Below, in pieces: positions 6,519-15,165 of a DNA stretch of 40,270 nt. Location of the stretch: NCBI GenBank assembly GCA_017472665.1, contig JAFUOS010000018.1:1-40270 (forward strand), written 5' to 3'. A model generated the notes under the pieces. That model ran no database searches and was not told the DNA's origin. It saw nothing but the letters and a program-made list of their open reading frames with translations. Source of the stretch: Tyzzerella sp. (GTDB taxonomy: Bacteria > Bacillota > Clostridia > Lachnospirales > Lachnospiraceae). How positions within the stretch are numbered: the stretch's first letter is position 1; each line of letters starts with the position of its first letter. Position numbers and translations under genes: made by a program.

Positions 6519-8786
6519 ATGGAACATACACACGATAAACAAAAAGCATGCTGCTGTGGCCACGATCACGAAGAACATGACCATCATCACCACGACCATG
6601 AAGCATGTGGCTGTGGACACCATCACGATCATGACCATGAGCACCACGTACATACAGAAGCAAAAGAGTCAGAAGACAAATTTGCCCACGTAAAACAAGG
6701 CGTGCAGCAAAAAATATACATCGTAGAAAATCTCGGCTGTGCCAACTGTGCCGCAAAGATGGAAAAGAAGATCAACGAACTTCCAGAAGTAGAGAAGGCA
6801 ACCCTGACATTTGCCACAAAACAACTTCGCGTAGCTTCTAATCACCAAGAACAACTCTTGCCAATCTTACAAGAAATCTGTTCTTCCATAGAATCCGAAG
6901 TAGTGGTAAGACCAAGAGAGGAAGCAAGACCAAAGAAAGACACAACCAAAGAAAACAATACAAAGTCATTTGTGCAAATAGGAACAGGAGCAGTTTTGTT
7001 TGTCCTTGGCTTATTGCTTGAAGATGTATTTGCCATCGGCGGGGCAATCAGCTTTGTGGCAGCGTATTTGATTCTTGGAGGAAAAATCCTGTTGGACGCA
7101 GCGAAGAATCTCACAAAAGGTCATGTGTTTGATGAAAACTTCTTGATGGGCATCGCAACATTGGCTGCATTTGCAATCGGCGATTACGCAGAGGCTGTAG
7201 GCGTTATGTTATTCTTCCGAATCGGAGAATTATTTGAAGATATTGCGGTAGAAAGAAGCCGCAATCAGATTATGGAAGCTGTAGATTTAAGACCAGAAGT
7301 GGTAAATCTGATTCAAGGACGCGATGTAATCGTGATTCCAGCTGGCGAGGCAAAAGTAGGAGACTTACTATTGGTAAGACCAGGGGATAGAATCCCACTG
7401 GATGGTACCGTGGTTCATGGTGAAAGCCGAATCGATACAGCACCAGTCACAGGCGAACCAGTACCAGTGAAAGTCTCAGAAGGTGATTCAGTGATTTCTG
7501 GATGTGTCAATACATCTGGTTCGATTCATATCCGAGCAGAAAAAGCCTTGGAAGATTCGATGGTAACCCGCATTTTGAATTCTGTGGAAAATGCGGCAGC
7601 AAGCAAACCGAAAATCGACCGTTTTATTACGAGATTTGCACGTGTATATACGCCATTTGTAGTTGCACTGGCAATTGGTACAGCCATTATCCCTTCGCTT
7701 ATTACAGGAGATTGGGAGTTCTGGATTTATACAGCGATTACATTTTTGGTTATCAGCTGCCCATGTGCATTGGTTCTCAGCGTGCCGCTTGCGTTCTTCT
7801 CGGGAATCGGAGCAGGTTCGAAAAAGAGCATTTTATTCAAAGGCGGATTGGCACTGGAGACGCTCAAAAATGTCAAGGCGATTGTAATGGATAAGACAGG
7901 AACAATCACCAAAGGGAACTTTGAAGTGCAGAAATGCATTTCCACAAGCGAATATGTGGATGGACAGATTCTTGCAATGGCAGCAAGCTGTGAAATGGAT
8001 TCGACACACCCGATTGGTTATAGTATCATGACTGCAGCAAAAAAACATTTCTTGGATTTTGAAAGACCAGAGACGGTAGAAGAAATCTCAGGTAAGGGAG
8101 TTCGCGCACAATTAAAAGAAGGTGAGGTGCTTTGTGGAAATAAGGAACTCATGGAATTGTTCCACATTGATTTGGAGAAACATGAAAATGTGGCTTATGG
8201 AACAGAAGTTTTAGTGGCACTCAATGGAAAATTAATTGGATATCTTTTGATTGCAGATACGGTAAAAGAAGAATCCAAGAAAGCGATTCGTGAGTTGAAA
8301 AAAGCAGGCCTGAAAACAGTTATGCTGACTGGGGATACGACTCAGTGTGCACAGACGATTGCAGAAGCAACAGGCGTAGAAGAATATTACGCAAAACTTT
8401 TGCCGGAAGACAAACTTGAGAAAGTGAAAGAAATCAGAGAACAAAATGGCGCGGTTATGTTCGTCGGAGATGGTATCAACGACGCCCCGGTACTTGCCGG
8501 TGCTGACGTCGGCGCAGCCATGGGAAGCGGCGCAGATGCGGCAATAGAAGCGGCCGATGTTGTATTTATGACTTCTTCAATGCAGGCAGTTCCAGAGGCA
8601 ATCGGGATTGCAAAGACAACGAATCGTATTGCAATGCAGAATGTAGTATTTGCACTTGCAATCAAGGCGTTGGTTATGATTTTAGGTTTGGTTGGATATG
8701 CAAATATGTGGATGGCAGTTTTTGCAGATTCTGGCGTTGCCATGTTATGTGTATTAAATTCTGTGCGAATTTTGCGGAGAAAATAA
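6519..8786 (+). CDS. cadA: Zn/Cd/Pb-type P1B heavy-metal exporting ATPase
   Basis: Membrane ATPase that pumps soft divalent metals, most likely Zn2+, Cd2+ or Pb2+, out of the cell; 755 residues. The N-terminus (about residues 1-45) is very rich in His with several Cys and probably buffers metal. A heavy-metal-associated domain follows with GCANC (C74, C77). Next come the TGEPVPV actuator loop, transmembrane ion site CPC (C414-C416), phosphorylated D458 in DKTGT, and H497-P498 in the nucleotide domain. The hinge GDGINDAP is near the C-terminus. The CPC site and His-rich tail point to the Zn/Cd group. ATG at 6519 is chosen because TTGGAGG sits seven bases upstream. The frame continues open upstream, but through the operator. 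Confidence 0.93.
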   Translation: MEHTHDKQKACCCGHDHEEHDHHHHDHEACGCGHHHDHDHEHHVHTEAKESEDKFAHVKQGVQQKIYIVENLGCANCAAKMEKKINELPEVEKATLTFATKQLRVASNHQEQLLPILQEICSSIESEVVVRPREEARPKKDTTKENNTKSFVQIGTGAVLFVLGLLLEDVFAIGGAISFVAAYLILGGKILLDAAKNLTKGHVFDENFLMGIATLAAFAIGDYAEAVGVMLFFRIGELFEDIAVERSRNQIMEAVDLRPEVVNLIQGRDVIVIPAGEAKVGDLLLVRPGDRIPLDGTVVHGESRIDTAPVTGEPVPVKVSEGDSVISGCVNTSGSIHIRAEKALEDSMVTRILNSVENAAASKPKIDRFITRFARVYTPFVVALAIGTAIIPSLITGDWEFWIYTAITFLVISCPCALVLSVPLAFFSGIGAGSKKSILFKGGLALETLKNVKAIVMDKTGTITKGNFEVQKCISTSEYVDGQILAMAASCEMDSTHPIGYSIMTAAKKHFLDFERPETVEEISGKGVRAQLKEGEVLCGNKELMELFHIDLEKHENVAYGTEVLVALNGKLIGYLLIADTVKEESKKAIRELKKAGLKTVMLTGDTTQCAQTIAEATGVEEYYAKLLPEDKLEKVKEIREQNGAVMFVGDGINDAPVLAGADVGAAMGSGADAAIEAADVVFMTSSMQAVPEAIGIAKTTNRIAMQNVVFALAIKALVMILGLVGYANMWMAVFADSGVAMLCVLNSVRILRRK

Positions 8787-8803
8787 GGTTGAAAAAATGA
8801 GAG

Positions 8804-8880
8804 ACATCATTCATAATAAATCGTAGTGGAATTTGTTATTCAAACTTACGATTCAGATTATGAGTGATGTTTTTTTATTT
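8804..8880 (+). terminator. terminator after the metal ATPase gene
   Basis: The arms ACATCATTCATAAT (from 8804) and ATTATGAGTGATGT (to 8870) pair with one mismatch. An inner pair, AATCGTA/TTACGATT, extends the stem and a run of T's follows (8870-8877). It lies about 20 bases after the ATPase stop. It should separate the ATPase transcript from the repressor gene downstream. Confidence 0.8.
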
Positions 8881-8928
8881 TATAGAAAAGTAGTCTCGCA
8901 GAGCCTATTTCCTATAAAGTAAAAACAC

Positions 8929-9010
8929 TCCGTGAGGATCGCAGAGGCGCGGACAAGGAAGATATTGCTTCGCAATCGCGCCTCGCCCAAGAGTTCGCGA
9001 GCGAACTCTT
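8929..9010. other. structured intergenic region, possible RNA element or dispersed repeat
   Basis: Several exact pairings occur within about 80 bases. TCC-GTGA-GGA (8929-8938) has a GNRA-like loop. GAGGCGCG (8944-8951) pairs with CGCGCCTC (8977-8984) and encloses ATTGC-TTC-GCAAT. Next to these, AAGAGTTCG-CGAG-CGAACTCTT (8989-9010) forms a nine-bp stem. The stretch is much richer in GC than its surroundings. It lies in the leader of the ArsR-type gene. It matches no riboswitch class that I recognise. Confidence 0.45.
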
Positions 9011-9047
9011 TGTTATTGAATTAGAAAACATAGAAAGTAGGAAAAGT

Positions 9048-9425
9048 ATGAAAGATAATGTGACAGATAACGTGACAGAAATCGAGTGCTGCGGGGCGCA
9101 TCACGTTCACGCAAATTTGGTGCATCAGATAGAAGATGGTATGCCAAGCGACGAAGTGATGCAAAGTTTGGCGGATTTTTATAAAGTATTCGGTGATTTG
9201 ACGCGTATTAAAATTCTGTGCGTGTTGTATCAGAATGAGTTGTGCGTTTGTGATTTGGCGGAAGTGACGGGGATGACTCAGTCTGCGATTTCGCATCAGC
9301 TTCGCGTACTAAAGCAGATGAAACTCGTTAAGAATAGAAGAGATGGCAAGACTGTATATTATTCTCTTGCAGATGCCCATATTCAGAGCATTTTAAATCA
9401 AGGTATGGAACATATTGCGGAGTAA
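9048..9425 (+). CDS. CadC-like ArsR/SmtB metal-sensing repressor
   Basis: A 125-residue winged-helix repressor that releases DNA when it binds metal. The metal-box sequence ELCVCDL places C66 and C68 on helix alpha-3. An N-terminal Cys pair (C14, C15) next to GAHHVH can supply the other thiols, as in CadC for Cd/Pb/Zn. The recognition helix region is MTQSAISHQLRVLKQMKLV and the wing is RRDGKTVYYSL. It probably controls the palindrome at 6483-6504, upstream of the ATPase. It is encoded downstream of its presumed target and behind a terminator, so it seems separately transcribed. The exact metal is not determined. Confidence 0.88.
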   Translation: MKDNVTDNVTEIECCGAHHVHANLVHQIEDGMPSDEVMQSLADFYKVFGDLTRIKILCVLYQNELCVCDLAEVTGMTQSAISHQLRVLKQMKLVKNRRDGKTVYYSLADAHIQSILNQGMEHIAE

Positions 9426-9437
9426 AAAGGAGAACAC

Positions 9438-9956
9438 ATGAAAAAGATAATATTAGGATTATTACTTGTAGCAACATGTCTTATGATGGGCTGCGCAGCA
9501 AATATAAAAGAAGGCATCACATACTTGGAAGAAGAAAAGTACGAAGAAGCCATCAAATGTTTTGAAAAAGATATTAAAGAAAAGAAAAATTTAGGCGAAG
9601 CATATCGCGGAATGGCAATTGCCCAGTATGAAATGGGACAATACAACGATGCAATTGATTCCTTTGAAAATGCATTGAAAAATGAAACAGAAGAAACAGC
9701 TACCATTTACAGCTTGATGGCAGCAAGCTGTTTGCAAATAGGAGAGTATGAGAATGCTCTGGATTATTACGCAAGAGCATTGAAAATAGAAGACTGTACG
9801 GAAGAAATGAAGCAGGAAATTCTTTACAATGAGATTGCTGCTTATCAAGAATTAGGTGATTGGGATACCTTAAAAGAAAAAGTGGCATCCTATGTAGAAA
9901 GCTATCCGGATGATGACCGCATGGACAAGACGGCAGAATTCTTGGAAACTAGATAG
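9438..9956 (+). CDS. TPR-repeat lipoprotein
   Basis: A 172-residue protein with a lipoprotein signal: KK, a hydrophobic stretch, then lipobox LMMGC with the lipidated Cys at about residue 19. It is therefore predicted on the outer face of the membrane. The mature part consists of tetratricopeptide repeats, seen as repeated (A/Y)xxGxYxxAxxxFxxAL patterns: KYEEAIKCFEKDI, QYNDAIDSFENAL, EYENALDYYARAL. TPRs bind other proteins, but the partner is unknown. The gene starts 12 bases after the ArsR-type gene behind AAAGGAG and is close to hflX, so these genes may be co-transcribed. Confidence 0.85.
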   Translation: MKKIILGLLLVATCLMMGCAANIKEGITYLEEEKYEEAIKCFEKDIKEKKNLGEAYRGMAIAQYEMGQYNDAIDSFENALKNETEETATIYSLMAASCLQIGEYENALDYYARALKIEDCTEEMKQEILYNEIAAYQELGDWDTLKEKVASYVESYPDDDRMDKTAEFLETR

Positions 9957-9967
9957 GAGAGACTTTC

Positions 9968-11215
9968 ATGGCAGAAATGATTGAATTAAAAGAAATACAA
10001 GAGAAAGTCATTTTAGTTGGCGTTAGTACAAGCGATAACGACGATACACAAAAATCTTTAGACGAATTAGAAGAACTTGCCGCGACTGCAGGAGCAGTCA
10101 CGGTAGGAAGAGTCGTGCAGAACTTAGACCAGATTCATCCAACCACATACGTTGGAAAAGGGAAATTAGAAGAAATCAAGGACCTACTTTGGGAGACAGA
10201 AGCGACAGGGATTATCTGTGACGACGAATTGAGTCCAATCCAGCTTGGCAATATGGAAGATGCACTGAATACAAAAGTCATGGACCGAACCTTGATTATC
10301 CTTGATATTTTCGCGGGACGAGCTTCGACAAACGAAGGTAAGATACAGGTTGAGCTTGCCCAGTTAAAATATCGTCAGTCGAGACTCACCGGACTTGGAA
10401 AATCCCTTTCCAGACTCGGTGGCGGTATCGGTACGAGAGGTCCTGGCGAAAAGAAACTGGAAATGGACCGACGTCTCATCAAAAACCGTATTGCTCAGCT
10501 AAATCGTGAATTAAAGGACGTAAAAAGACATCGTGAGGTTACGAGAGAACAACGAAACAAAAACAAAGTTCCGGTAATTGCGATCGTAGGATACACAAAT
10601 GCAGGAAAATCGACTTTGTTGAATCATTTGACAGGCGCAGGCGTGTTGGAAGAAGATAAACTGTTTGCAACGCTGGACCCGACGACACGTAACCTAAAAT
10701 TACCAAGTAAGCAAGAAGTGTTGATTACGGACACAGTTGGATTTATCCGAAAACTGCCACATCATTTGATTGAGGCATTTCGAAGCACGTTGGAAGAAGC
10801 AAAATACGCTGATATCATTTTGCATGTTGTGGATGCGTCAAATCCACAGGTAGACGAGCAGATGTACATTGTTTACGAAACGCTTGCAAATCTGGAAGTG
10901 AAAAACAAGCCGATTATCACGGCATTTAATAAGCAGGACAAATTGGAAGGGCAACCGATTTTAAGAGATTTTAAAGCGGACCATATTGTGAAAATTTCAG
11001 CAAAAACGGGAGCGGGTCTGGATGAGCTGCAGCAGGTGATTGAGGATGTGCTCCGCGAGCAGAAGATTTTGATTGAAAAGCTGTATCCTTACGCAGATGC
11101 AGGAAAGATTCAGTTGATTCGAAAATATGGAGAACTATTAGAAGAGTCTTATCAGGAGGACGGCATTTTCGCAAGAGGATATGTGCCGGTAGAAATCTAC
11201 GAAAGAGTGAAATAG
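9968..11215 (+). CDS. hflX: ribosome-associated GTPase HflX
   Basis: GTPase of the Obg-HflX family that binds the 50S subunit and can split or rescue stalled ribosomes; 415 residues. The N-terminal HflX domain includes the GRASTNEGKIQVELAQLKYR segment and the glycine-rich SRLGGGIGTRGPGE stretch. The G domain has Walker A GYTNAGKST (residues 208-216), DTVGFIRKLPHHL (switch II region) and NKQD. The C-terminal part after about residue 365 is the short family tail. The start at ATG follows TAGGAGAG. It lies one base before the methyltransferase gene and eleven bases after the TPR gene. Confidence 0.95.
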   Translation: MAEMIELKEIQEKVILVGVSTSDNDDTQKSLDELEELAATAGAVTVGRVVQNLDQIHPTTYVGKGKLEEIKDLLWETEATGIICDDELSPIQLGNMEDALNTKVMDRTLIILDIFAGRASTNEGKIQVELAQLKYRQSRLTGLGKSLSRLGGGIGTRGPGEKKLEMDRRLIKNRIAQLNRELKDVKRHREVTREQRNKNKVPVIAIVGYTNAGKSTLLNHLTGAGVLEEDKLFATLDPTTRNLKLPSKQEVLITDTVGFIRKLPHHLIEAFRSTLEEAKYADIILHVVDASNPQVDEQMYIVYETLANLEVKNKPIITAFNKQDKLEGQPILRDFKADHIVKISAKTGAGLDELQQVIEDVLREQKILIEKLYPYADAGKIQLIRKYGELLEESYQEDGIFARGYVPVEIYERVK

Positions 11216-11216
11216 C

Positions 11217-11780
11217 ATGAAGAAATATCAGATTACAGAATGGTGCCATCATTTTATCAAAGAACATGTAAAAGAAGGTGATTGCTGCATTGATGCGACA
11301 GCAGGAAATGGCAACGATACCTTGGTGCTTTGTGAATTGGTGGGAGAGACTGGAAAGGTGATTGCTTTTGATGTTCAGGAAGAAGCGATTGCAAATACAA
11401 GGAAACGACTCGCGGAACATGGAGTTTTAGAACGTGCGGAAGTAGTTTTGGAAAGTCATGTGAATATGGGAAAATACGCCGAAGCAGATTCTGTAAGCTG
11501 TATTACTTTTAATTTTGGATATCTGCCAGGCGGCGACCATACATTGGCGACCAAAAAAGATTCCAGCATTGCTGCAATTCATGAGGGTCTTCGGCTTTTG
11601 AAGAAAGGCGGTATGATGAGCCTTTGTATTTATAGTGGCGGCGACAGTGGATTTGAGGAGCGGGATGCGATTTTAGCAGAATTGAAGACGATGGATGCAA
11701 AAAAATATTTGGTGATTTTGAGCGAATATTACAATCGACCAAATAACCCGCCGATTCCAGTACTGGTTTTAAAAATTTAA
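11217..11780 (+). CDS. mnmM: class I SAM methyltransferase, YtqB/MnmM-like
   Basis: A 187-residue Rossmann methyltransferase. Motif I is DATAGNGNDT, the SAM site; an acidic residue follows strand 2 in IAFDVQEEA, and FNFGYLPGGDHTLAT is the family's motif IV region. The length and the C-terminal YYNRPNNPPIPVLVLKI stretch match the PF06962/YtqB group. The B. subtilis member has been reported to methylate the wobble uridine side chain of certain tRNAs (MnmM). Function here is inferred from family resemblance only. It starts one base after the hflX stop and lacks a strong ribosome site of its own, so translation is probably coupled. Confidence 0.8.
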   Translation: MKKYQITEWCHHFIKEHVKEGDCCIDATAGNGNDTLVLCELVGETGKVIAFDVQEEAIANTRKRLAEHGVLERAEVVLESHVNMGKYAEADSVSCITFNFGYLPGGDHTLATKKDSSIAAIHEGLRLLKKGGMMSLCIYSGGDSGFEERDAILAELKTMDAKKYLVILSEYYNRPNNPPIPVLVLKI

Positions 11781-11796
11781 GTTCAGGAGGAGAAAG

Positions 11797-14700
11797 ATGA
11801 GCCTGCAATTTATCATGGGACCTTCCGGCTCAGGAAAGTCCCATTACTTATATCAAAAAGTAACAGAAGAATCCTTAAATAATCCAAATAAAAATTATAT
11901 CGTGATCGTTCCAGACCAGTTCACCATGCAGACGCAGAAGGACCTTGTCATGGCGAGCCCAAGAAAAGGGATACTGAACGTAGATGTACTCAGTTTTAAT
12001 CGTCTGGCATATCGCATTTTCGAGGAAACTGGTGGAAACCAGAAGATTGTTTTAAGTGATGTGGGGAAAAGTTTCGTTCTTCGGAAGATTGCTGGGGATT
12101 ATGAGTCGGAATTAAAAATCCTGGGAAGCAATCTAAAGAAGCCAGGTTTTATCAGTGAAGTAAAGTCCATTATTTCTGAATTTACACAGTATGACATCAA
12201 GGGAGAAACGCTGGAGCAGATGATGAATGAAGCAGGCCCGGCGACGAACTTCTATTATAAATTAAAAGACATCAACACTATTTATCAAGGCTTTCAGGAA
12301 TATTTGCAAGGAAAGTACATCACAGGGGAAGAACTTTTGGACTTGCTTTGCGATGCGGTGCCAAAATCCAACATTTTGAAAGATAGTATCGTGGTGTTAG
12401 ATGGATTTACAGGGTTCACGCCAGTGCAGAATAAATTACTGCGTGAACTGCTTTTGGTGTGCGAAAAAGTTGTAGTTACGGTAACAGTGAGTCCGCATAA
12501 AAAGACAATTCCGATATTTGACTTGAGTGAGAAGATGATGGATTCCCTTGTGAAAATTGCACGCGAATGCAAAACAGAAATCGAAGACCCAGTGGAGTTA
12601 TACCAGAAACCAGTTTATCGTTTCCGTGAAAATGAAGCGCTCGGATTTTTGGAATCGCATTTATTCCGTTATTCAAGAGAACAGTATGAAAAAGAGCAGG
12701 ACAGCATCCAGATTTTCAGTGCGAAAAATCCAAAAGAGGAAATGGACTTTGTGGCACAAAATATTAGGCGCTTGGTTCGTACAGAGGGGCTACGCTACAG
12801 GGAGATTGCAGTCATTACCAGTGATTTAAATGCGTATGCGAATCATGCGGAAAAAGTGTTTGCAAACTATGAGATTCCAGTTTTCATGGACCATAAGAGA
12901 AGTATACTTCTGAATTCTTTTGTGGAGTACCTTCGTAGCCTTCTCGCCATGGCAGAACAGAATTTTACATATGAAAGTGTATTCCGCTACTTGCGAACAG
13001 ACCTCACAGGTTTTACAAGAGAAGAAATCGACCTCTTAGAAAACTACTGTGTGGCACTTGGCATTCGTGGATATAAAAAATGGCAGCAAAAATGGATTCG
13101 CAGAACTAAGGGAATGGAAGAATCCGACCTGGCAGTCATCAACGAAATTCGCGAACGATTCGTAAATAATTTAGAAGCAGTTATGGGTGTTTTGAAAAGC
13201 CGCTCCAAGACAGTGGAAAGCATCACGAAAGCTCTCCATGATTTCTTGTTTGAAAATGAGTTGCAGCAAAAAGTGAAAGAATACGAAACCATGTTTGGCG
13301 AAGAAGGGGAGCTGGCATTAGAAAAAGAGTACGCTCAGGTTTACCGAATCGTCATGGAACTTTTCGACCAATTTGTAGAATTATTGGGAGATGAAAGAAT
13401 TTCCATAAAAGAATATTGCGAATTACTGGATGCAGGCCTAGAGGAAGCAAAAGTGGGCATTATTCCGCCAAGTCTTGATCAGGTTGTTGTAGGTGATATT
13501 GAAAGAACGCGTATCAAAGATGTGAAGGTCATTTTCTTTGTGGGAATCAATGACGCGTATATTCCGGGAAAAGCAAAATCCGGTGGATTACTTTCTGAAC
13601 GCGACCGGGAAAAATTTGAGGCAAGCGGCGTGACGCTGGCTCCGGGTGCGAAAGAAAAATCATTTATTCAAAAGTTTTATTTGTACTTGATTTTGACAAA
13701 ACCATCGGAGAAGGTGATTTTGACTTACAGCAGGGCATCTTCTGAAGGCGGTGCATTGCGGCCTGCTTATTTGATTCTTGATTTGGCAAAAATGTACCCG
13801 CAAATGAAGGTGCAAAAGATAGAGCAGACGATTGTAGAAAAGGAACTTACACCAACAAGTGGAATTACCTATCTTGTGGAAGGTTTGCAGAAAAAAAGCG
13901 AAGGTCTGGGCCTCGAATGGCAGGAACTTTACACCTGGTATAAAAAGAATCCAGATTGGAGCAGACAAATCGAGCAAATCGTGGAAGCTGCATTTTATCA
14001 AAAGCCAAACAGCGCACTGACGAATGAAACGGCGGCAAAATTGTATGGCACGATATTGTCAAACAGTGTGACCCGTTTGGAAAAATTCTCTGCCTGTGCA
14101 TACGCACATTTCTTGGCATACGGGTTGCGTTTGCAGGAGCGGGAAGTATATCAATTCCAAGCAGTGGATTTGGGAAATTTGTTCCACGGTTCCATGGAAC
14201 GCTTTTCAAAGAAATTGGAACGAGGCGGATATACTTGGACCACAGTTCCGGAGGCACAAAAGGAGACAATGATAGAGGAATGTGTGGAAGAATGTGTTGT
14301 CGACTATGGGAACACGATTCTGTACAGCACTGCTCGAAATGAATATATGATTACTAGACTGAAACGTATGATGAGGCGTACGGTCTGGGCACTTACCAAG
14401 CAATTAGAAAAAGGAGATTTTATTCCCAATGGATACGAAATCGTGTACGACAGTGGTGCGATTCCACTAGAAGATTACAATGCGATGCGCATTCACGGAA
14501 AGATTGACCGCGTGGATGTTTGTGAGGCAGAAGAAAATGTTTATGTAAAAGTCATTGATTATAAGACGGGTACGAAAGCATTTGATTTGGGCGAACTTTA
14601 TCATGGCCTTCAGATGCAGCTGGTAATTTACATGAACGCGGCACTTAAAATGGAAAAGGAGAAGCGTCCAGATAAAAATATTGTCCCAGCCGGATTGTTC

Positions 14701-15165
14701 TATTATCAGATGAAGGACCCGATGATTGACAAAGAACTGGATGAAAATAAGAGAGACGAAAAAATTCTAAAGGCGCTCAGGCCAGATGGTGTGGTCAATC
14801 AGTCGGAAGAAGTATTGGAGCGTTTGGAGCACGGCATGACAGGGCAGTCATCGGTGCTTCCAGTTGCACGCAATAAGGACGGGAGCCTTTCTAAGACTTC
14901 CAAGACATTGCGGGAAGACGAGTTTAAAACGATTTCCGAGTTCGCGACAAAAAAAATGAAAAATATTGGAATCGACATTTTAAGAGGAAAAGTAGATGCT
15001 TCTCCATATCAAATGGGAGACGGGACAGGATGCGATTATTGCCCATACAAAGGCGTCTGTGGATTTGATGAAAAAATCCCGGGATACGAGTATCGCAAGC
15101 TTGGCAAAACAGGAAAAGAAGAGGCATTGGCAAAGATGAGAGAGGAGGCAGGAACTTGGGAGTAA
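11797..15165 (+). CDS. addB: ATP-dependent helicase/nuclease subunit B (AddB)
   Basis: Subunit of the AddAB helicase-nuclease that resects double-strand breaks for RecA-dependent repair; 1122 residues, near the usual AddB length. Walker A GPSGSGKS is at residues 7-14. The C-terminal nuclease has GKIDRVD and VIDYKTGT. The Fe-S cluster Cys are all present: C767 (SACAYAHFL), C1079, C1082 and C1088 (CDYCPYKGVC), which gives the expected C-(about 310)-C-x2-C-x5-C layout. It starts after GGAGGAG and overlaps addA by ten bases. Confidence 0.96.
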   Translation: MSLQFIMGPSGSGKSHYLYQKVTEESLNNPNKNYIVIVPDQFTMQTQKDLVMASPRKGILNVDVLSFNRLAYRIFEETGGNQKIVLSDVGKSFVLRKIAGDYESELKILGSNLKKPGFISEVKSIISEFTQYDIKGETLEQMMNEAGPATNFYYKLKDINTIYQGFQEYLQGKYITGEELLDLLCDAVPKSNILKDSIVVLDGFTGFTPVQNKLLRELLLVCEKVVVTVTVSPHKKTIPIFDLSEKMMDSLVKIARECKTEIEDPVELYQKPVYRFRENEALGFLESHLFRYSREQYEKEQDSIQIFSAKNPKEEMDFVAQNIRRLVRTEGLRYREIAVITSDLNAYANHAEKVFANYEIPVFMDHKRSILLNSFVEYLRSLLAMAEQNFTYESVFRYLRTDLTGFTREEIDLLENYCVALGIRGYKKWQQKWIRRTKGMEESDLAVINEIRERFVNNLEAVMGVLKSRSKTVESITKALHDFLFENELQQKVKEYETMFGEEGELALEKEYAQVYRIVMELFDQFVELLGDERISIKEYCELLDAGLEEAKVGIIPPSLDQVVVGDIERTRIKDVKVIFFVGINDAYIPGKAKSGGLLSERDREKFEASGVTLAPGAKEKSFIQKFYLYLILTKPSEKVILTYSRASSEGGALRPAYLILDLAKMYPQMKVQKIEQTIVEKELTPTSGITYLVEGLQKKSEGLGLEWQELYTWYKKNPDWSRQIEQIVEAAFYQKPNSALTNETAAKLYGTILSNSVTRLEKFSACAYAHFLAYGLRLQEREVYQFQAVDLGNLFHGSMERFSKKLERGGYTWTTVPEAQKETMIEECVEECVVDYGNTILYSTARNEYMITRLKRMMRRTVWALTKQLEKGDFIPNGYEIVYDSGAIPLEDYNAMRIHGKIDRVDVCEAEENVYVKVIDYKTGTKAFDLGELYHGLQMQLVIYMNAALKMEKEKRPDKNIVPAGLFYYQMKDPMIDKELDENKRDEKILKALRPDGVVNQSEEVLERLEHGMTGQSSVLPVARNKDGSLSKTSKTLREDEFKTISEFATKKMKNIGIDILRGKVDASPYQMGDGTGCDYCPYKGVCGFDEKIPGYEYRKLGKTGKEEALAKMREEAGTWE

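Noticed and set aside
6540-6660. Tandem repeat or CRISPR-like array
   Set aside because: The repeated cat/cac/gac triplets encode the His-rich tail of the ATPase; there are no spacers or constant-length repeats.
7502-7894. Open + frame of 130 codons inside the metal ATPase gene
   Set aside because: It is an alternate frame of the conserved ATPase core (CPC and DKTGT region) and makes a Cys/Tyr-rich product typical of shadow frames.
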